This document shows, piece by piece, positions 18,701 through 27,498 of a stretch of 64,000 nucleotides of DNA (its first letter is position 1; every line of letters begins with the position of its first letter). The notes under the pieces are model-generated. The model was given only the letters and a program-made list of their open reading frames with translations. It had not been told where the DNA came from and searched no databases. The stretch is from NCBI RefSeq assembly GCF_001661595.2, contig NZ_LYPF02000015.1:1-64000 (forward strand), given 5' to 3'. Source of the DNA: Crocinitomix algicola. GTDB lineage: Bacteria > Bacteroidota > Bacteroidia > Flavobacteriales_D > Crocinitomicaceae. Made by a program: the position numbers and the translations under genes.

Positions 18701-19247
18701 TGAGAACGGTGATATTGTTTTCTCGCGTGAGACATTAGAAAATGAAACTGAGTATAGAGACACAATGAATCTTCCAACCGGCTGTTACACGCTTGAACTA
18801 ACAGATAGTGATCATGATGGTATTTCATTCTGGTATTCGGCAGCGGCTGAAGGAGAAACGGCTGGATACCTAAGGTTACGTCAGGTTGGTGGCGGAATGA
18901 TTAAAACGTTTGACCCTGACTTTGGTGCCTATACTAGCTATTCGTTTTCCGTTGGATATGCTGTTGGAATTGATGAAGAAGAGGAGGTAAACTATAACCT
19001 TTCGGTTTATCCAAATCCTAACCAAGGGGAGTTTACTTTAACATTGGATAATTTCATTGGGGAAAATATTGCGCTAGAAATATACAATGAGCTTGGTGCA
19101 AATGTTTACAATGAAAATATTGGAAATATGAATGAAGTTGGATACTTACAAAAAAACATGGACTTAAGTTCACTCTCAGAAGGAGTTTATATCCTCAGAG
19201 TAATATCAGACAAAAAGTCGGTAACACGTCGTATTGTTATTCAATAG
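15795..19247 (+). CDS. Secreted PNGase F-like protein with inserted LamG domain and T9SS sorting domain
   Basis: A secreted protein of 1150 residues. After the signal peptide (1-19) come a PNGase F-type N-domain start (YDSISTRRATFPFP, CGEWDYLAY at 72-80), a LamG/concanavalin-like module (about 285-475, with WNHWAFTKD and KLDEFRIWDVAL), and the resumed PNGase F fold (YEIGRFITPYGIG at 602-614, DVTDYQSLL). The PNGase F C-domain follows (ITGHGHNG, CCEW at 720-723, GWCPG at 767-771), then a beta-sandwich region and a type A sorting domain (last 75 residues). The Asp of CGEWD and Glu of CCEW correspond, from memory, to PNGase F Asp60 and Glu206. It probably removes N-glycans or binds glycoproteins outside the cell. 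Confidence 0.82.
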   Translation: MKKLLLLTLIIGSNLIYAQDTTFVQTFTYDSISTRRATFPFPADLEGKTFEKVLMYYNIKCDPLTPWDGYNCGEWDYLAYSHIYDHLGTYDSVAVEGPRYKVNGESPDVIPFVNEAYYNYHQNYEKFITYSAESDNDYMIGMDALTSNAPFGTNSANQRTQILWLNSELSDAGVSAGEIAKIRFDVTDLGEAMGHLTVKMKHSETSEITGFDDEEWIIVYDRNTSFAAVGSNTLNLTYPFDYDGASHILMDISFNNEEVLGDDNNVTASASGFNSVISTNEQLGYLNIEPGQWAQVELSDYDFEDQVTISFWSNGNADHLPVNTSVLEGVDSLNNRVFNIHFPWSNSRIYWDIGAGSGYDRIDKEATAAEYEDTWNHWAFTKDATAGTLSIYKNGTLWHSGTDLTRAAGIINRLILGTNKNFDTNWAGKLDEFRIWDVALDASTISDWMNKKLDPSHPNYSNLVVYYDFDNSPLILDRSGNNRDAMASATNMIQFYDGSNVGSTISTTRPNITFVQGTYESELDSILVIDSVMVKPISIMEFAVDGRKFEIVDVYHKFPTGTSKTFDHLGDEISSTEVTADGSYENETIVYYNEPYENIVQYEIGRFITPYGIGFDLGPNGFTYVYDVTDYQSLLKGDVDFQAHNTQELIDIKFVFVEGTPPRDVISLERLWDGKQSYLYKNLDDDVNLTATEVELDAAGEMFKVRSRITGHGHNGSNNCCEWGGGRDHELYIDGVLRDEWEIWQEVECGENPNISQGGTWPYAREGWCPGDIVEEHEFDITPFVTPGTTTTIDYDIEDVPAGDPDQGNGNYVIAMHMVTYGGANFDLDAAVVDVLNPNDWEYYKKWNPTCQNPRVIIKNTGATTLTSAQIDVWVGGFDNVITFDWTGELAFLEEEVVEIPITPEWWQDFEGKLTFSAQIRNPNWGVDEYSNNNVYTVNFEAAPVINEPFFIWFKTNNKASENKLYLRDENGDIVFSRETLENETEYRDTMNLPTGCYTLELTDSDHDGISFWYSAAAEGETAGYLRLRQVGGGMIKTFDPDFGAYTSYSFSVGYAVGIDEEEEVNYNLSVYPNPNQGEFTLTLDNFIGENIALEIYNELGANVYNENIGNMNEVGYLQKNMDLSSLSEGVYILRVISDKKSVTRRIVIQ

Positions 19248-19276
19248 TGGACGACTTAAATTTTTACTAAAGATTA

Positions 19277-19309
19277 AAGGGGCTGTCTCAAAAGACAGCC
19301 TCTTTTTTA
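19277..19309. terminator. Terminator after the PNGase F-like gene
   Basis: An 11-bp stem, AGGGGCTGTCT / AGACAGCCTCT (one G-T pair), is followed by TTTTTT. It lies between two convergent genes and its end touches the stop codon of the MepA-like gene. Confidence 0.85.
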
Positions 19310-20044
19310 TTTAAAATCTATATGGTAATGCTCATCATGCAAACTGTTTATTAAAGGAGATAAGGCTTTGGCAAAATAGATGTCTGTTTCTTTTAAAAGA
19401 CGACCGTAGGAAGTAGCAAAAAGCTCATCTTTCAACTCTATTTTAATGATTACTTTTTCAATTCCACTACCCAATTTATTCGCATAATAATTTAATATTA
19501 AAATATGCTGCGCGATTAAGTTGAAATCAATTTCAATTTCCGGGTTACGAGCGTATCGGCCTTCATCACTAAATCTTATGTAATAATGAGCCGCACCCAA
19601 TGTATCTAACCCATAATATGGTTTACCATTTCGTTTTTTCGGCATCATAAAATCAACGCTTTTACCATTTTGATGTGTGCGATGCGGAAAGAAATCTCCT
19701 CCTTTTTCATTTGAGCATTCCATTATACAAAAATACCTGTGGGGCATAAGTTTGTAGAGTGAATCATAAGAATTAAGCACAACAGTTCGAACCATACTAT
19801 TTAAAAAAGCTCTCCCTTCTAAATAACTGTCGCGGTCAAAATAAATGAAATTCTCACCTTTATAAGGCATTAAGACACCATTAATCAAACCACCGTTACT
19901 CACCGAGCCAGTTGAAATACTCTCCGTTTCATTTGACATCTTACGCTGCATGTATTGAGCGATTTCTTGATCAACATTCAAACGGTCTTGTGAAAATGAA
20001 TTAGCGCAACCAAACGCTATTATTGATAAAATAAATCGAATCAT
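19307..20044 (-). CDS. MepA-like penicillin-insensitive murein endopeptidase
   Basis: An exported peptidase of 245 residues with an N-terminal signal (MIRFILSIIAFGCANSFSQ). It shows the M74 (MepA) pattern: SVSNGGLINGVLMP near residue 50, the metal-site motif GGDFFPHRTHQNGKSVDFMMP near 115-135, and the C-terminal HDEHYHIDF, which supplies the last histidines. MepA cleaves the D-Ala-meso-DAP cross-links of peptidoglycan, so this should act in the periplasm during wall remodelling. It stands alone, convergent with the large secreted protein. Confidence 0.85.
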   Translation of the reverse strand: MIRFILSIIAFGCANSFSQDRLNVDQEIAQYMQRKMSNETESISTGSVSNGGLINGVLMPYKGENFIYFDRDSYLEGRAFLNSMVRTVVLNSYDSLYKLMPHRYFCIMECSNEKGGDFFPHRTHQNGKSVDFMMPKKRNGKPYYGLDTLGAAHYYIRFSDEGRYARNPEIEIDFNLIAQHILILNYYANKLGSGIEKVIIKIELKDELFATSYGRLLKETDIYFAKALSPLINSLHDEHYHIDFK

Positions 20045-20139
20045 ATTTAAAAATAGTTATTTTCATATAATCCGATAAGCAACGGTAATGCAACACAGGA
20101 AGAACTTCCTGAAAGCAAATTACTTTAAAAGAAATGATT

Positions 20140-21279
20140 TTATACTTCAGCCTCCACAGACTTCATGACAATTTCTTCCACTTTACTCAGCGTATAATCA
20201 ATCTCCTCTTTGGTGGTATATCTACTAAATGAGAATCGCGCATTTGGTCGATTGGTATCTGCTTTGATTCCACGTAAAACATGAGAGCCCGTACTTGCCC
20301 CAGAAGTGCATGCACTTCCACCAGAACAAGCGATTCCAGCCAAATCTAATAAAAACAATAACATTGATTTATTTTCAAAAGGAGGAAAACAAACGTTAAG
20401 CACCGTATACAAACTTTTATTCGGATCAATTTCACCATGGAAATGAACATTTGGAATACGTGATTTCAATTCATCTATCATATACGATTTTAAATTTTGT
20501 ACATGTTTTTGATGATCTAAAATATTTTCGTTAGCTAATTCTAAAGCTTTGGCTAAGCCAACTATTCCGATAATATTTTCAGTTCCCCCACGCATCCCTC
20601 GTTCCTGAGCACCACCGTGAATGATTGGCGAAATTTTCAAGTCTTTATTAACGTATAAAAAACCTATTCCTTTCGGTCCATGAAATTTATGTGCCGAACA
20701 TGTTAAAAAATCAGCACCAAACTCATTAACATCTATCGTATAATGTCCCATTGTTTGGACGGTATCAGAATGAAAAAGTGCTTTGTATTGCTTGCATAAT
20801 TTAGCCACTTGCTGATAATTAAGCAAAGTACCAATTTCATTATTAGCATGCATTAAGCTGACCAGTGTTTTACCGGGTTGGTTTAGCAATTCCTCTAAAT
20901 GCGCTAAATCTACTTCACCTGTTGTTTTGAGGTTTACATAGTCTACTTTAAAAGATTGCTCACCTTCTAAGCAATGTCCCACTGCATGATGTTCTGTGCA
21001 TGAAGAAATAATTCGTGTCACGCCTAAATCATCAACAGCACAACGAATAGCCATATTATCAGCTTCAGTTCCACCCGAAGTAAAAATTATCTCTTTCGAT
21101 TCGGCTTGAATTAACTTGGCAATTTTTCTTCTCGCCACTTCAATCACCCCTTTAGCATCTCTTCCAAAAGCATGAGTTGAGGATGGGTTACCATAATGAT
21201 TTTCCATTACATCTGTAATCTCCTTTATCACTTCAGGAGCCATTGGCGTGGTTGCTGCATTATCCAAGTATACTTTCAT
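20140..21279 (-). CDS. Cysteine desulfurase (IscS/NifS class)
   Basis: PLP-dependent enzyme of 379 residues that takes sulfur from cysteine for Fe-S clusters and thio-modification of tRNA. Motifs: YLDNAATTP at the start, HANNEIGTLL, the PLP lysine in SAHKFHGPKG, and the catalytic cysteine in SGGSACTSGAS, whose flexible loop marks the IscS/NifS class rather than SufS. No isc or suf partner is adjacent, so NifS-like or IscS-like is as far as one can go. ATG 21279 (MKVYLDN) is chosen over a TTG at 21288. Confidence 0.92.
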   Translation of the reverse strand: MKVYLDNAATTPMAPEVIKEITDVMENHYGNPSSTHAFGRDAKGVIEVARRKIAKLIQAESKEIIFTSGGTEADNMAIRCAVDDLGVTRIISSCTEHHAVGHCLEGEQSFKVDYVNLKTTGEVDLAHLEELLNQPGKTLVSLMHANNEIGTLLNYQQVAKLCKQYKALFHSDTVQTMGHYTIDVNEFGADFLTCSAHKFHGPKGIGFLYVNKDLKISPIIHGGAQERGMRGGTENIIGIVGLAKALELANENILDHQKHVQNLKSYMIDELKSRIPNVHFHGEIDPNKSLYTVLNVCFPPFENKSMLLFLLDLAGIACSGGSACTSGASTGSHVLRGIKADTNRPNARFSFSRYTTKEEIDYTLSKVEEIVMKSVEAEV

Positions 21280-21354
21280 TAGCTTCAATTTTAAAACAAA
21301 AACGAATCCTCATTTTTGGACAGCAAATTTAATCATTTATTCCCAAAGCCACAA

Positions 21355-21383
21355 AGAGCGCTTCATCGGACATGAAACGCTCT
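21355..21383 (-). terminator. Probable terminator of the gldF-gldG-DUF4340 operon
   Basis: A 12-bp stem with one mismatch (AGAGCGCTTCAT / ATGAAACGCTCT), 29 bases beyond the DUF4340 stop on the minus strand. The T run after it is poor (TTTGTGGCTTT), so this is less sure than the others. Confidence 0.5.
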
Positions 21384-21411
21384 GTAAACTTGTGATTTAC
21401 CTTCAGCTGAA

Positions 21412-22437
21412 TTAAGAAGGTTTTGTAAAATGTTGAATATTTTGTAATAGGTGACCGAAAACGAAATACTGTCCAACCACAACTGTACCATCATTGAGTA
21501 CCACCCAAACACGATCTTGATCAAACTCTAATAACTCACCGTCTAATCCATATTTCTCGATTTGATATTTCCTTTTATAAATATCAACTCTATTCAATTC
21601 GTTTTTATCGTTTAAAACCTCAATTTTATAAAAAGGGTTCTCCGACTTCATTGAATCGATATGCGCTTCGGTTAATTCATAATTATAATGTTCAAAATGA
21701 ATTTTTCTAAAGTTAAGAATATAGTTTCTCACCTTTGCAGTATCAAAATTTGTTAATTCAACCTCATTGCTGAATAATTTAAATGTATTATCATCTTGAG
21801 CGACAATTTTAAAATTTTGGTCACTCGAGTCTGGTAATTCGACATTGATAGACGCAATTTCTAGCGGATCATATTGAAAAACCTCTGTACATTTATACAA
21901 TAAAGGATCAGCAACAAACCGTGTACTTAGGTTTCCATACATATTGGGCAAATGCATAATAAAAGGCTCTGGAGATTTACCAACGCCTTCAACCTTTAAT
22001 AACATATGCGTACCATATTGATCTTTGGTAGGGTCACCAACATACCAAGTTTTCGTCAATTTTCCATGTTGAAAAATCTCTAATTTAGTATGGTGGGCTG
22101 CTATCGTTTTATTAATATTTTCAATAGCATTTTCAGAAACCGGTCCTTTTACCTTAATATATTTAATTGTTTCTAACATGGTTTGAACCAAATGTTGTTG
22201 TATGCAATCACCTGCTTCACTAACCCACTTACCGCCTTCTTTTAAGACGGTGATTCCTTCGCTACCTTCCGTATCAGAAATAACTAATTTATCAATTGTC
22301 GATGTATCACTAATAGCAAAGTCCGATAACGCTTCGCTTGATAATCTACTACTACCTTCGCTATTTGCTAGGGTATATGCAAGATAACCTAACCCAGCTA
22401 CTGCAAGTATGATAATAATCGTTTTTATATTTTTCAT
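21412..22437 (-). CDS. DUF4340-type protein of the gliding cluster
   Basis: A 341-residue protein with an N-terminal membrane anchor (residues 5-24) and a large extracytoplasmic part containing DUF4340-like beta repeats (DKLVISDTEGSEGITVLKEGGKWVSE near residues 48-73). It lies 14 bases downstream of gldG, the usual place for this family in Bacteroidota, which suggests it works with the GldFG membrane complex. Its biochemical role is not known. It ends in a hairpin at 21355-21383. Confidence 0.75.
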   Translation of the reverse strand: MKNIKTIIIILAVAGLGYLAYTLANSEGSSRLSSEALSDFAISDTSTIDKLVISDTEGSEGITVLKEGGKWVSEAGDCIQQHLVQTMLETIKYIKVKGPVSENAIENINKTIAAHHTKLEIFQHGKLTKTWYVGDPTKDQYGTHMLLKVEGVGKSPEPFIMHLPNMYGNLSTRFVADPLLYKCTEVFQYDPLEIASINVELPDSSDQNFKIVAQDDNTFKLFSNEVELTNFDTAKVRNYILNFRKIHFEHYNYELTEAHIDSMKSENPFYKIEVLNDKNELNRVDIYKRKYQIEKYGLDGELLEFDQDRVWVVLNDGTVVVGQYFVFGHLLQNIQHFTKPS

Positions 22438-22451
22438 GGTAAACTGCTTTT

Positions 22452-24218
22452 TTACGCTTTAGTTCTCGCGTATTTTCTTTTTCGACTAACTATCTGGAAT
22501 GTCGCTAGTAAGATGATACATATTAAAGGAAAAGCAATGTTAATTACTTTCCACATTTCTTTAGATTGCGCAACCTTCTCTTCATTTAACCCTCTAATTG
22601 TTATTGATTTTGCCCGAATATCGATCAAGGAAAAATCAGCCAACATGTAGTCTACACAGTTTAAAAAGAACTCTTTGTTTCCGTAACGATATTTCGGAGT
22701 ACCATTCGGATTCATAACTCCAAAAATGTCATATTTCAAAGGTATTGGACGAAACATCCTTTTGCCATTTTCCACTCTCGAGTCCACTTCATTCCTGATA
22801 ATATCACCATCGGCAACAACCAACATTTTATTTGGTTCACTTTTAAATTTTGTTTTAAAGTCGGGAGAGTTGAGGAACGAATCGTCAATTCTATTTTCAA
22901 AAACCGAAGTAAACTCCCCTTCTAACATTAAAGCCACCGGATACTCCCCTTTTCCTTGTGTTTGATTAAAATTTGGTTCGATGTTGATAATTCCATAGTT
23001 AATTCTTGACGGCGCCTTAAACTCTTGTGCATTAAGCGAAGAACGCAAAAGAACTGTTTTTTCTACGGCCTTATCTTCTAAATTAACAGGATCAACAGAA
23101 CTAGTATATTCGGCTTTTATAGGATCAAGGCTTCTTGTAATCAGATGATTTTCACGTTGAAGAAGCGGATAAAAATACCAAGGTGCGGTTCCCGAAGCAA
23201 GACCTGGAATAGCAAGCGGTGCACATGACTGGTCAAGAATTGTATTACTATTCAACCTTGCACCATACTTAAAGAGCATGTCCTTCTCAATATTAAGGTT
23301 GGCTGATATACCGTAAGTTTCACCTGTAAAATAAAGAGAATCTCGATTCACATCAATGGGATCTACAAACCAAAGCACTCGACCACCGTTCATGACAAAC
23401 TGATCGATTACAAATTTATCTTTTTCAGAAAATGGTTTTTTAGGTTGCGCAATTACCAAGGCATCAATATCATCTAATGCTTTAATTTGACCGTTGATCT
23501 CAACATCTTCAATCAAATAATAACGATTTAAACCTGCTCGTACATCGCCAGTTTGATAAAAATCCAATTCACCATGACCTCCAAGGAACCCTACGGTTTT
23601 TTTATCATCAGCAGTTACGCGTCGAATTGCGCTGATCAGTTGATATTCTATATTATTTATCGTTCCTTCGGCCAGTCCTCGAGTGTCTTCATTACTACCG
23701 ATAAATTGTTTTTGGAAAAATTGAATTTGATCGACCGTTGAGCCTTTATATTCAATTTTAGCGCCTGGCCATACAATCATTGAGGTCTTGGCTCCCGATT
23801 CTATAATCTCTATATCTGTCGGCATTATACCATTGCCCTCATCGTAAAGTTTTTTTTGTACCTCTAGGTTATAATCTTCATCATCTTCACCGTTTGGGTC
23901 GATAAACTCATATTGTATTTTATCTCCTGCGTAAACGCTGAATTCATCCAATTTTTCTTGAATGGCGTTTCTAATTTTCATGAAATCTGCTGGCAGATCA
24001 CCATCCAAATATATTTTAAAGAAGATTCGATCTTTAATTCTCGTTTCATCCTGTAATAATTGAATGGTGTTTTCGGATAAGGAATGTCGATTATCCTCCG
24101 TTAAATCAAATCGCCCAAAAAAGAATGACAAAATAAAATTAGCCAAAAGAATAATGGCAAAAATTCCAATAAAGTTTATGATATCTCTTTTACCGCTATT
24201 TACTTTTTTCTCAGTCAT
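22452..24218 (-). CDS. gldG: Gliding motility ABC-complex protein GldG
   Basis: About 588 residues. An N-terminal membrane helix (INFIGIFAIILLANFILSFF, near residues 15-35) is followed by FGRFDLTEDNRHSLS, a signature of GldG/ABC-type_uncharacterised auxiliary proteins. A large periplasmic domain (GFLGGHGELDF ... GGRVLWFVDPIDV) follows, then a C-terminal helix near residues 560-580. GldG is thought to form the gliding-associated ABC transporter with GldF and GldA; no gldA is adjacent. ATG 24218 begins 2 bases after the gldF stop; an overlapping ATG at 24227 is also possible. Confidence 0.9.
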   Translation of the reverse strand: MTEKKVNSGKRDIINFIGIFAIILLANFILSFFFGRFDLTEDNRHSLSENTIQLLQDETRIKDRIFFKIYLDGDLPADFMKIRNAIQEKLDEFSVYAGDKIQYEFIDPNGEDDEDYNLEVQKKLYDEGNGIMPTDIEIIESGAKTSMIVWPGAKIEYKGSTVDQIQFFQKQFIGSNEDTRGLAEGTINNIEYQLISAIRRVTADDKKTVGFLGGHGELDFYQTGDVRAGLNRYYLIEDVEINGQIKALDDIDALVIAQPKKPFSEKDKFVIDQFVMNGGRVLWFVDPIDVNRDSLYFTGETYGISANLNIEKDMLFKYGARLNSNTILDQSCAPLAIPGLASGTAPWYFYPLLQRENHLITRSLDPIKAEYTSSVDPVNLEDKAVEKTVLLRSSLNAQEFKAPSRINYGIINIEPNFNQTQGKGEYPVALMLEGEFTSVFENRIDDSFLNSPDFKTKFKSEPNKMLVVADGDIIRNEVDSRVENGKRMFRPIPLKYDIFGVMNPNGTPKYRYGNKEFFLNCVDYMLADFSLIDIRAKSITIRGLNEEKVAQSKEMWKVINIAFPLICIILLATFQIVSRKRKYARTKA

Positions 24219-24220
24219 AT

Positions 24221-24952
24221 TTACCATTTTCTAGATTGAAGAACAAGTTTAGTTGCAAGAATAAAAACAACCGTTAGACTTATGAAATATGTGATGTCAC
24301 GGGTATCAAGAACTCCTTTTTGTATGGATTCATAATGTTCCATTATTCCGAGATTTCTTAAAATTAAATCTAAACCTCCGAACTGACTGAAAACGGCAAG
24401 TAAATCTAAGCCCATGAATAAAAACCATGATAAAAATAGAGAAAGCACAAAAGCCACGATTTGACTATCGCTAATGCTGGAGGTAAAAACTCCTACTGAA
24501 ACAAGACTTGCACCTACAAAAAACAATCCAATATAGGATGTTATCGTAGCTCCATCATCAATAATTCCGACTGGCTCACCTAATTGATAAACCGTAAAAT
24601 AATAAATCAATGTAGGTAAAATAGAAATCAATACCAAGGTTACGCCAGCGAGGTATTTAGCAAGTATAATTGTTAAATCCGATATTGGTCGAGTAAACAA
24701 TAATTCAATTGTTCCCGTTCTTTTTTCTTCGGCGAAGGACCGCATTGTTATGGCAGGTATTAAGATGATAAGAATGATAGGGCTAATACCAAAAAATGCC
24801 TGTAAATCCGCTGTTCCACCATCCAAAATATTTGTTTCATAAGCAAATACCCACAAAAACAAACTGTTCAATATCAAAAATATACCGATAAAGATATATC
24901 CGATGATTGAACTTAAAAAACTTCTTAATTCTTTTAAATAAAGTGCTTTCAT
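24221..24952 (-). CDS. gldF: Gliding motility ABC transporter permease GldF
   Basis: An ABC-2 type permease of 243 residues with six predicted helices. It opens with MKALYLKELRSFLSSIIGYIFIG, typical of GldF, and carries the cytoplasmic motif SFAEEKRTGTIELLFTRPIS (about residues 71-90) common to this permease class. It would pair with an ATPase (GldA in Flavobacterium johnsoniae) encoded elsewhere. The gene is first in a tight operon with gldG and DUF4340. Its role is in gliding and, in some species, in stability of the motility machinery. Confidence 0.9.
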   Translation of the reverse strand: MKALYLKELRSFLSSIIGYIFIGIFLILNSLFLWVFAYETNILDGGTADLQAFFGISPIILIILIPAITMRSFAEEKRTGTIELLFTRPISDLTIILAKYLAGVTLVLISILPTLIYYFTVYQLGEPVGIIDDGATITSYIGLFFVGASLVSVGVFTSSISDSQIVAFVLSLFLSWFLFMGLDLLAVFSQFGGLDLILRNLGIMEHYESIQKGVLDTRDITYFISLTVVFILATKLVLQSRKW

Positions 24953-25125
24953 TCTTTATTGTCGCTTTCTAACTAGTCAATTAAAAATGTAAAGGTCAAA
25001 AATAGTAGTTTTAAAAGGCATTATCACTTAAAAAACATTAAAATTATCAATATTTAAATCTGTCTAGCTCTAACTGTTATTTAATAAGTGAACAACGTTT
25101 TTTCTTCGAATAATTACAAAAATCT

Positions 25126-27498
25126 TTATTTTTCAGCGCAGTTTTGACAAAACAATTCAGCAATCTCTTGTTTGGCCAAGCCTCCTACCCCCATTTCATT
25201 CCATTTAAACAGCATACAGAACTCTTCGGGGTAATCTTCAGCTAAATTTTTGATGACATTTTTAATTTTTTTCCACTCTTTTTCTACTTCAAATTGCTGT
25301 AAAAAATAACCTAATTTCAAATATTGCTTGTACAGTTTGGGGAATTCTCCTGAACGCCGTGCAAACTTCGAAAGCAAGACATACGGTTCGGCAGTGTATC
25401 CCCAATCAATCAGGTATTGACAGATAAGGTAGGTAGGCTTAAGATCAAATTTTAGATCGATGACAAATTCCATTATCGAGTCTATCACTTGCTCTGGTTT
25501 GGATTGGAAATTTTCGACAGCATGAATCATGTGTAAACATTCTATCCATCCGACTTGTCTTTTTGCTCGCTCATTTGCTAAAATAGCTTGTTTATTCCCG
25601 TATTTTATATTATTATTTTGATTAAAGAGGTTGAAAAGCAATGCATACTCCAGGTACATTGCATCAGATTTAATTGCTCCTACCTTTTTAAGACGATTTA
25701 AGTCCTCGCTTATCACTGTTTTTTGATTGAGATGCAATCCTAAAACGAATTGATAATAAATTAATTTCTGAAATTTTTCTTCTTCCGGAAATGAAATCTT
25801 TAGCAATTCCTCTCCACTATCTGACACCCCATTTATTGCCCGATTTGCCAAAATTAAATAAAGTGGAGCTGCTTCATTCACTCTGTTTTCGGCTATTAAA
25901 TCGTTTATTCTTTCAACCGACAGTCCATAGAATCCTTCTTCAACTTTATATTCATCTTTAAAAACAATTTTAACAGTAGAATAACGGGACTGATCAAGGA
26001 TTTTCGCAATTTCTTTATCATCTTTATTATCATTGGCGAACATCCGAAGGGTATCATTTGATATTTCAGTTGCATCAACATATCCCGCAGCAACAAGACC
26101 GGACTTAAAATCATCGAAATTTTCGTAAAACTTATTCTCAAAAAGAATCTCTGGATAATACCTTTTTAAGTAATTTTCAATAATCCCTCCTCTTCTAAGA
26201 ATTAATTTACGATTCGATTTTAAATTTCCTTCAATAGACGCGACACCTGTAAAGAAAATTTGTTCAATCTGGTGTTTGTCCCTTACCAAACTATCCATTA
26301 TGGTTATTAGAGGCCTAAAAATGCTCGTATCTTCATCTGTTTGATTCCTCTCGAAACTAATCTGAGTGACTACTGAATCAACAATAGTCAACACTTTATT
26401 TTCACTTAGGCTCGCTTTTGGTAATTGAAAATATTCTTTCGGCTTAAAGTGATCCGGGGTAACAAAAACTGTACTGGTTTGCATGCATTGTTTTTGTCGC
26501 TTCATCAGATGAAAATCAACTTGAAAAAATGAATCCGCGAAAGCCGGTTTAGTTCCAATAAAAACCTTAACTAGATTAGGTGAAGGATGTATGTCATTCA
26601 TTAATACCTCTCTTTTTGTAAGGTAACCGATGTAATAACCGTTGTGGTAAAGTGAATTATGGAAACTTGGTTTACCACCACAATCGAACTGTTCATGATG
26701 CAAAACATCAAAAGTTAATTGACCATTGGCTTTAAAGACTTTATTGAGATTATTTTTTTTAGCGTTGAATAGATATTTTTCTTTCTTTTTTCGGTAAAAT
26801 CTACCTTTACGATAATAATTGGTATTCCAATAAAAAATAGAATCATTAGAGACAGAATACCATCCTAATGAAACCTCATCATTATAAATTTTTTCTTTGA
26901 CTTGTTTACAGTTTAGACATTCTCCCCCTTCTTTAACACTTAAATTCCCTCCTTTTATAAATTCATATTGTTCAACGAATGGTTTGGACCCAAAAACTTG
27001 GCAGGTAAAAAGCGTTCCGTCTTGAAGTCTGAATTCGTGAGCAATGTTGGCATATTTAGCTTCTAGTAGATTTTCTTTGTGACCTCTTGATTTGGACCAG
27101 TCTTTGACCATATCTTTGGCAAGACGCTCATAAGTCAACCTGTTTTTTGACTTTTTCACGGCTCTTGCTAGGTCAAATGCCATGACATTTTCCCCCACTG
27201 CATTATGAGACCCTCCGTAATAAAGTACTCTTTTATAAGGCGATCCTTTTAGTTTAGATTTTTGTCCATGTCCTATTTGTTGCTTATCAGCCATGTAATT
27301 TGCCTGATCTTTTGCAGCTTTTGCCAAGATTTCGTCATTCACTAAAGTGTCAAGTCTTTTACGTGCTCGAAATTTATTAACCTCTGCTCTCAAATACTCA
27401 GCGAGTAATTCTTCATTGAAAGATTTCAGGTCAACCTTTTCATTCTGTCCATAACTTAAAACTGGAATGAGCAACCATATGAACAGGATCTTCTTCAT
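25126..27498 (-). CDS. CAP-domain protein with degenerate OmpA-like region
   Basis: A secreted protein of 790 residues. After the signal peptide (1-17) is a CAP/SCP-PR1 domain at about 25-170 (GHGQ at 77-80, GGSHNAVGENV at 95-105, SRGHKENLL at 138-145). Then come a Cys-x-x-Cys pair at 194/197, a beta-rich middle, and an OmpA-like region at about 385-515 (FFTGVASIEGN followed by a basic helix, ending SRYSTVKIVF). The C-terminal half is helical and TPR-like and ends in FCQNC. CAP domains occur in many bacterial secreted proteins without a firm function. No T9SS domain is present. It begins immediately after the stop of the upstream gene. Confidence 0.7.
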   Translation of the reverse strand: MKKILFIWLLIPVLSYGQNEKVDLKSFNEELLAEYLRAEVNKFRARKRLDTLVNDEILAKAAKDQANYMADKQQIGHGQKSKLKGSPYKRVLYYGGSHNAVGENVMAFDLARAVKKSKNRLTYERLAKDMVKDWSKSRGHKENLLEAKYANIAHEFRLQDGTLFTCQVFGSKPFVEQYEFIKGGNLSVKEGGECLNCKQVKEKIYNDEVSLGWYSVSNDSIFYWNTNYYRKGRFYRKKKEKYLFNAKKNNLNKVFKANGQLTFDVLHHEQFDCGGKPSFHNSLYHNGYYIGYLTKREVLMNDIHPSPNLVKVFIGTKPAFADSFFQVDFHLMKRQKQCMQTSTVFVTPDHFKPKEYFQLPKASLSENKVLTIVDSVVTQISFERNQTDEDTSIFRPLITIMDSLVRDKHQIEQIFFTGVASIEGNLKSNRKLILRRGGIIENYLKRYYPEILFENKFYENFDDFKSGLVAAGYVDATEISNDTLRMFANDNKDDKEIAKILDQSRYSTVKIVFKDEYKVEEGFYGLSVERINDLIAENRVNEAAPLYLILANRAINGVSDSGEELLKISFPEEEKFQKLIYYQFVLGLHLNQKTVISEDLNRLKKVGAIKSDAMYLEYALLFNLFNQNNNIKYGNKQAILANERAKRQVGWIECLHMIHAVENFQSKPEQVIDSIMEFVIDLKFDLKPTYLICQYLIDWGYTAEPYVLLSKFARRSGEFPKLYKQYLKLGYFLQQFEVEKEWKKIKNVIKNLAEDYPEEFCMLFKWNEMGVGGLAKQEIAELFCQNCAEK

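Noticed and set aside
21301-21411. Regulatory RNA or riboswitch between the cysteine desulfurase and DUF4340 genes
   Set aside because: Only one imperfect hairpin is seen, best explained as a terminator; no conserved riboswitch core was recognised.
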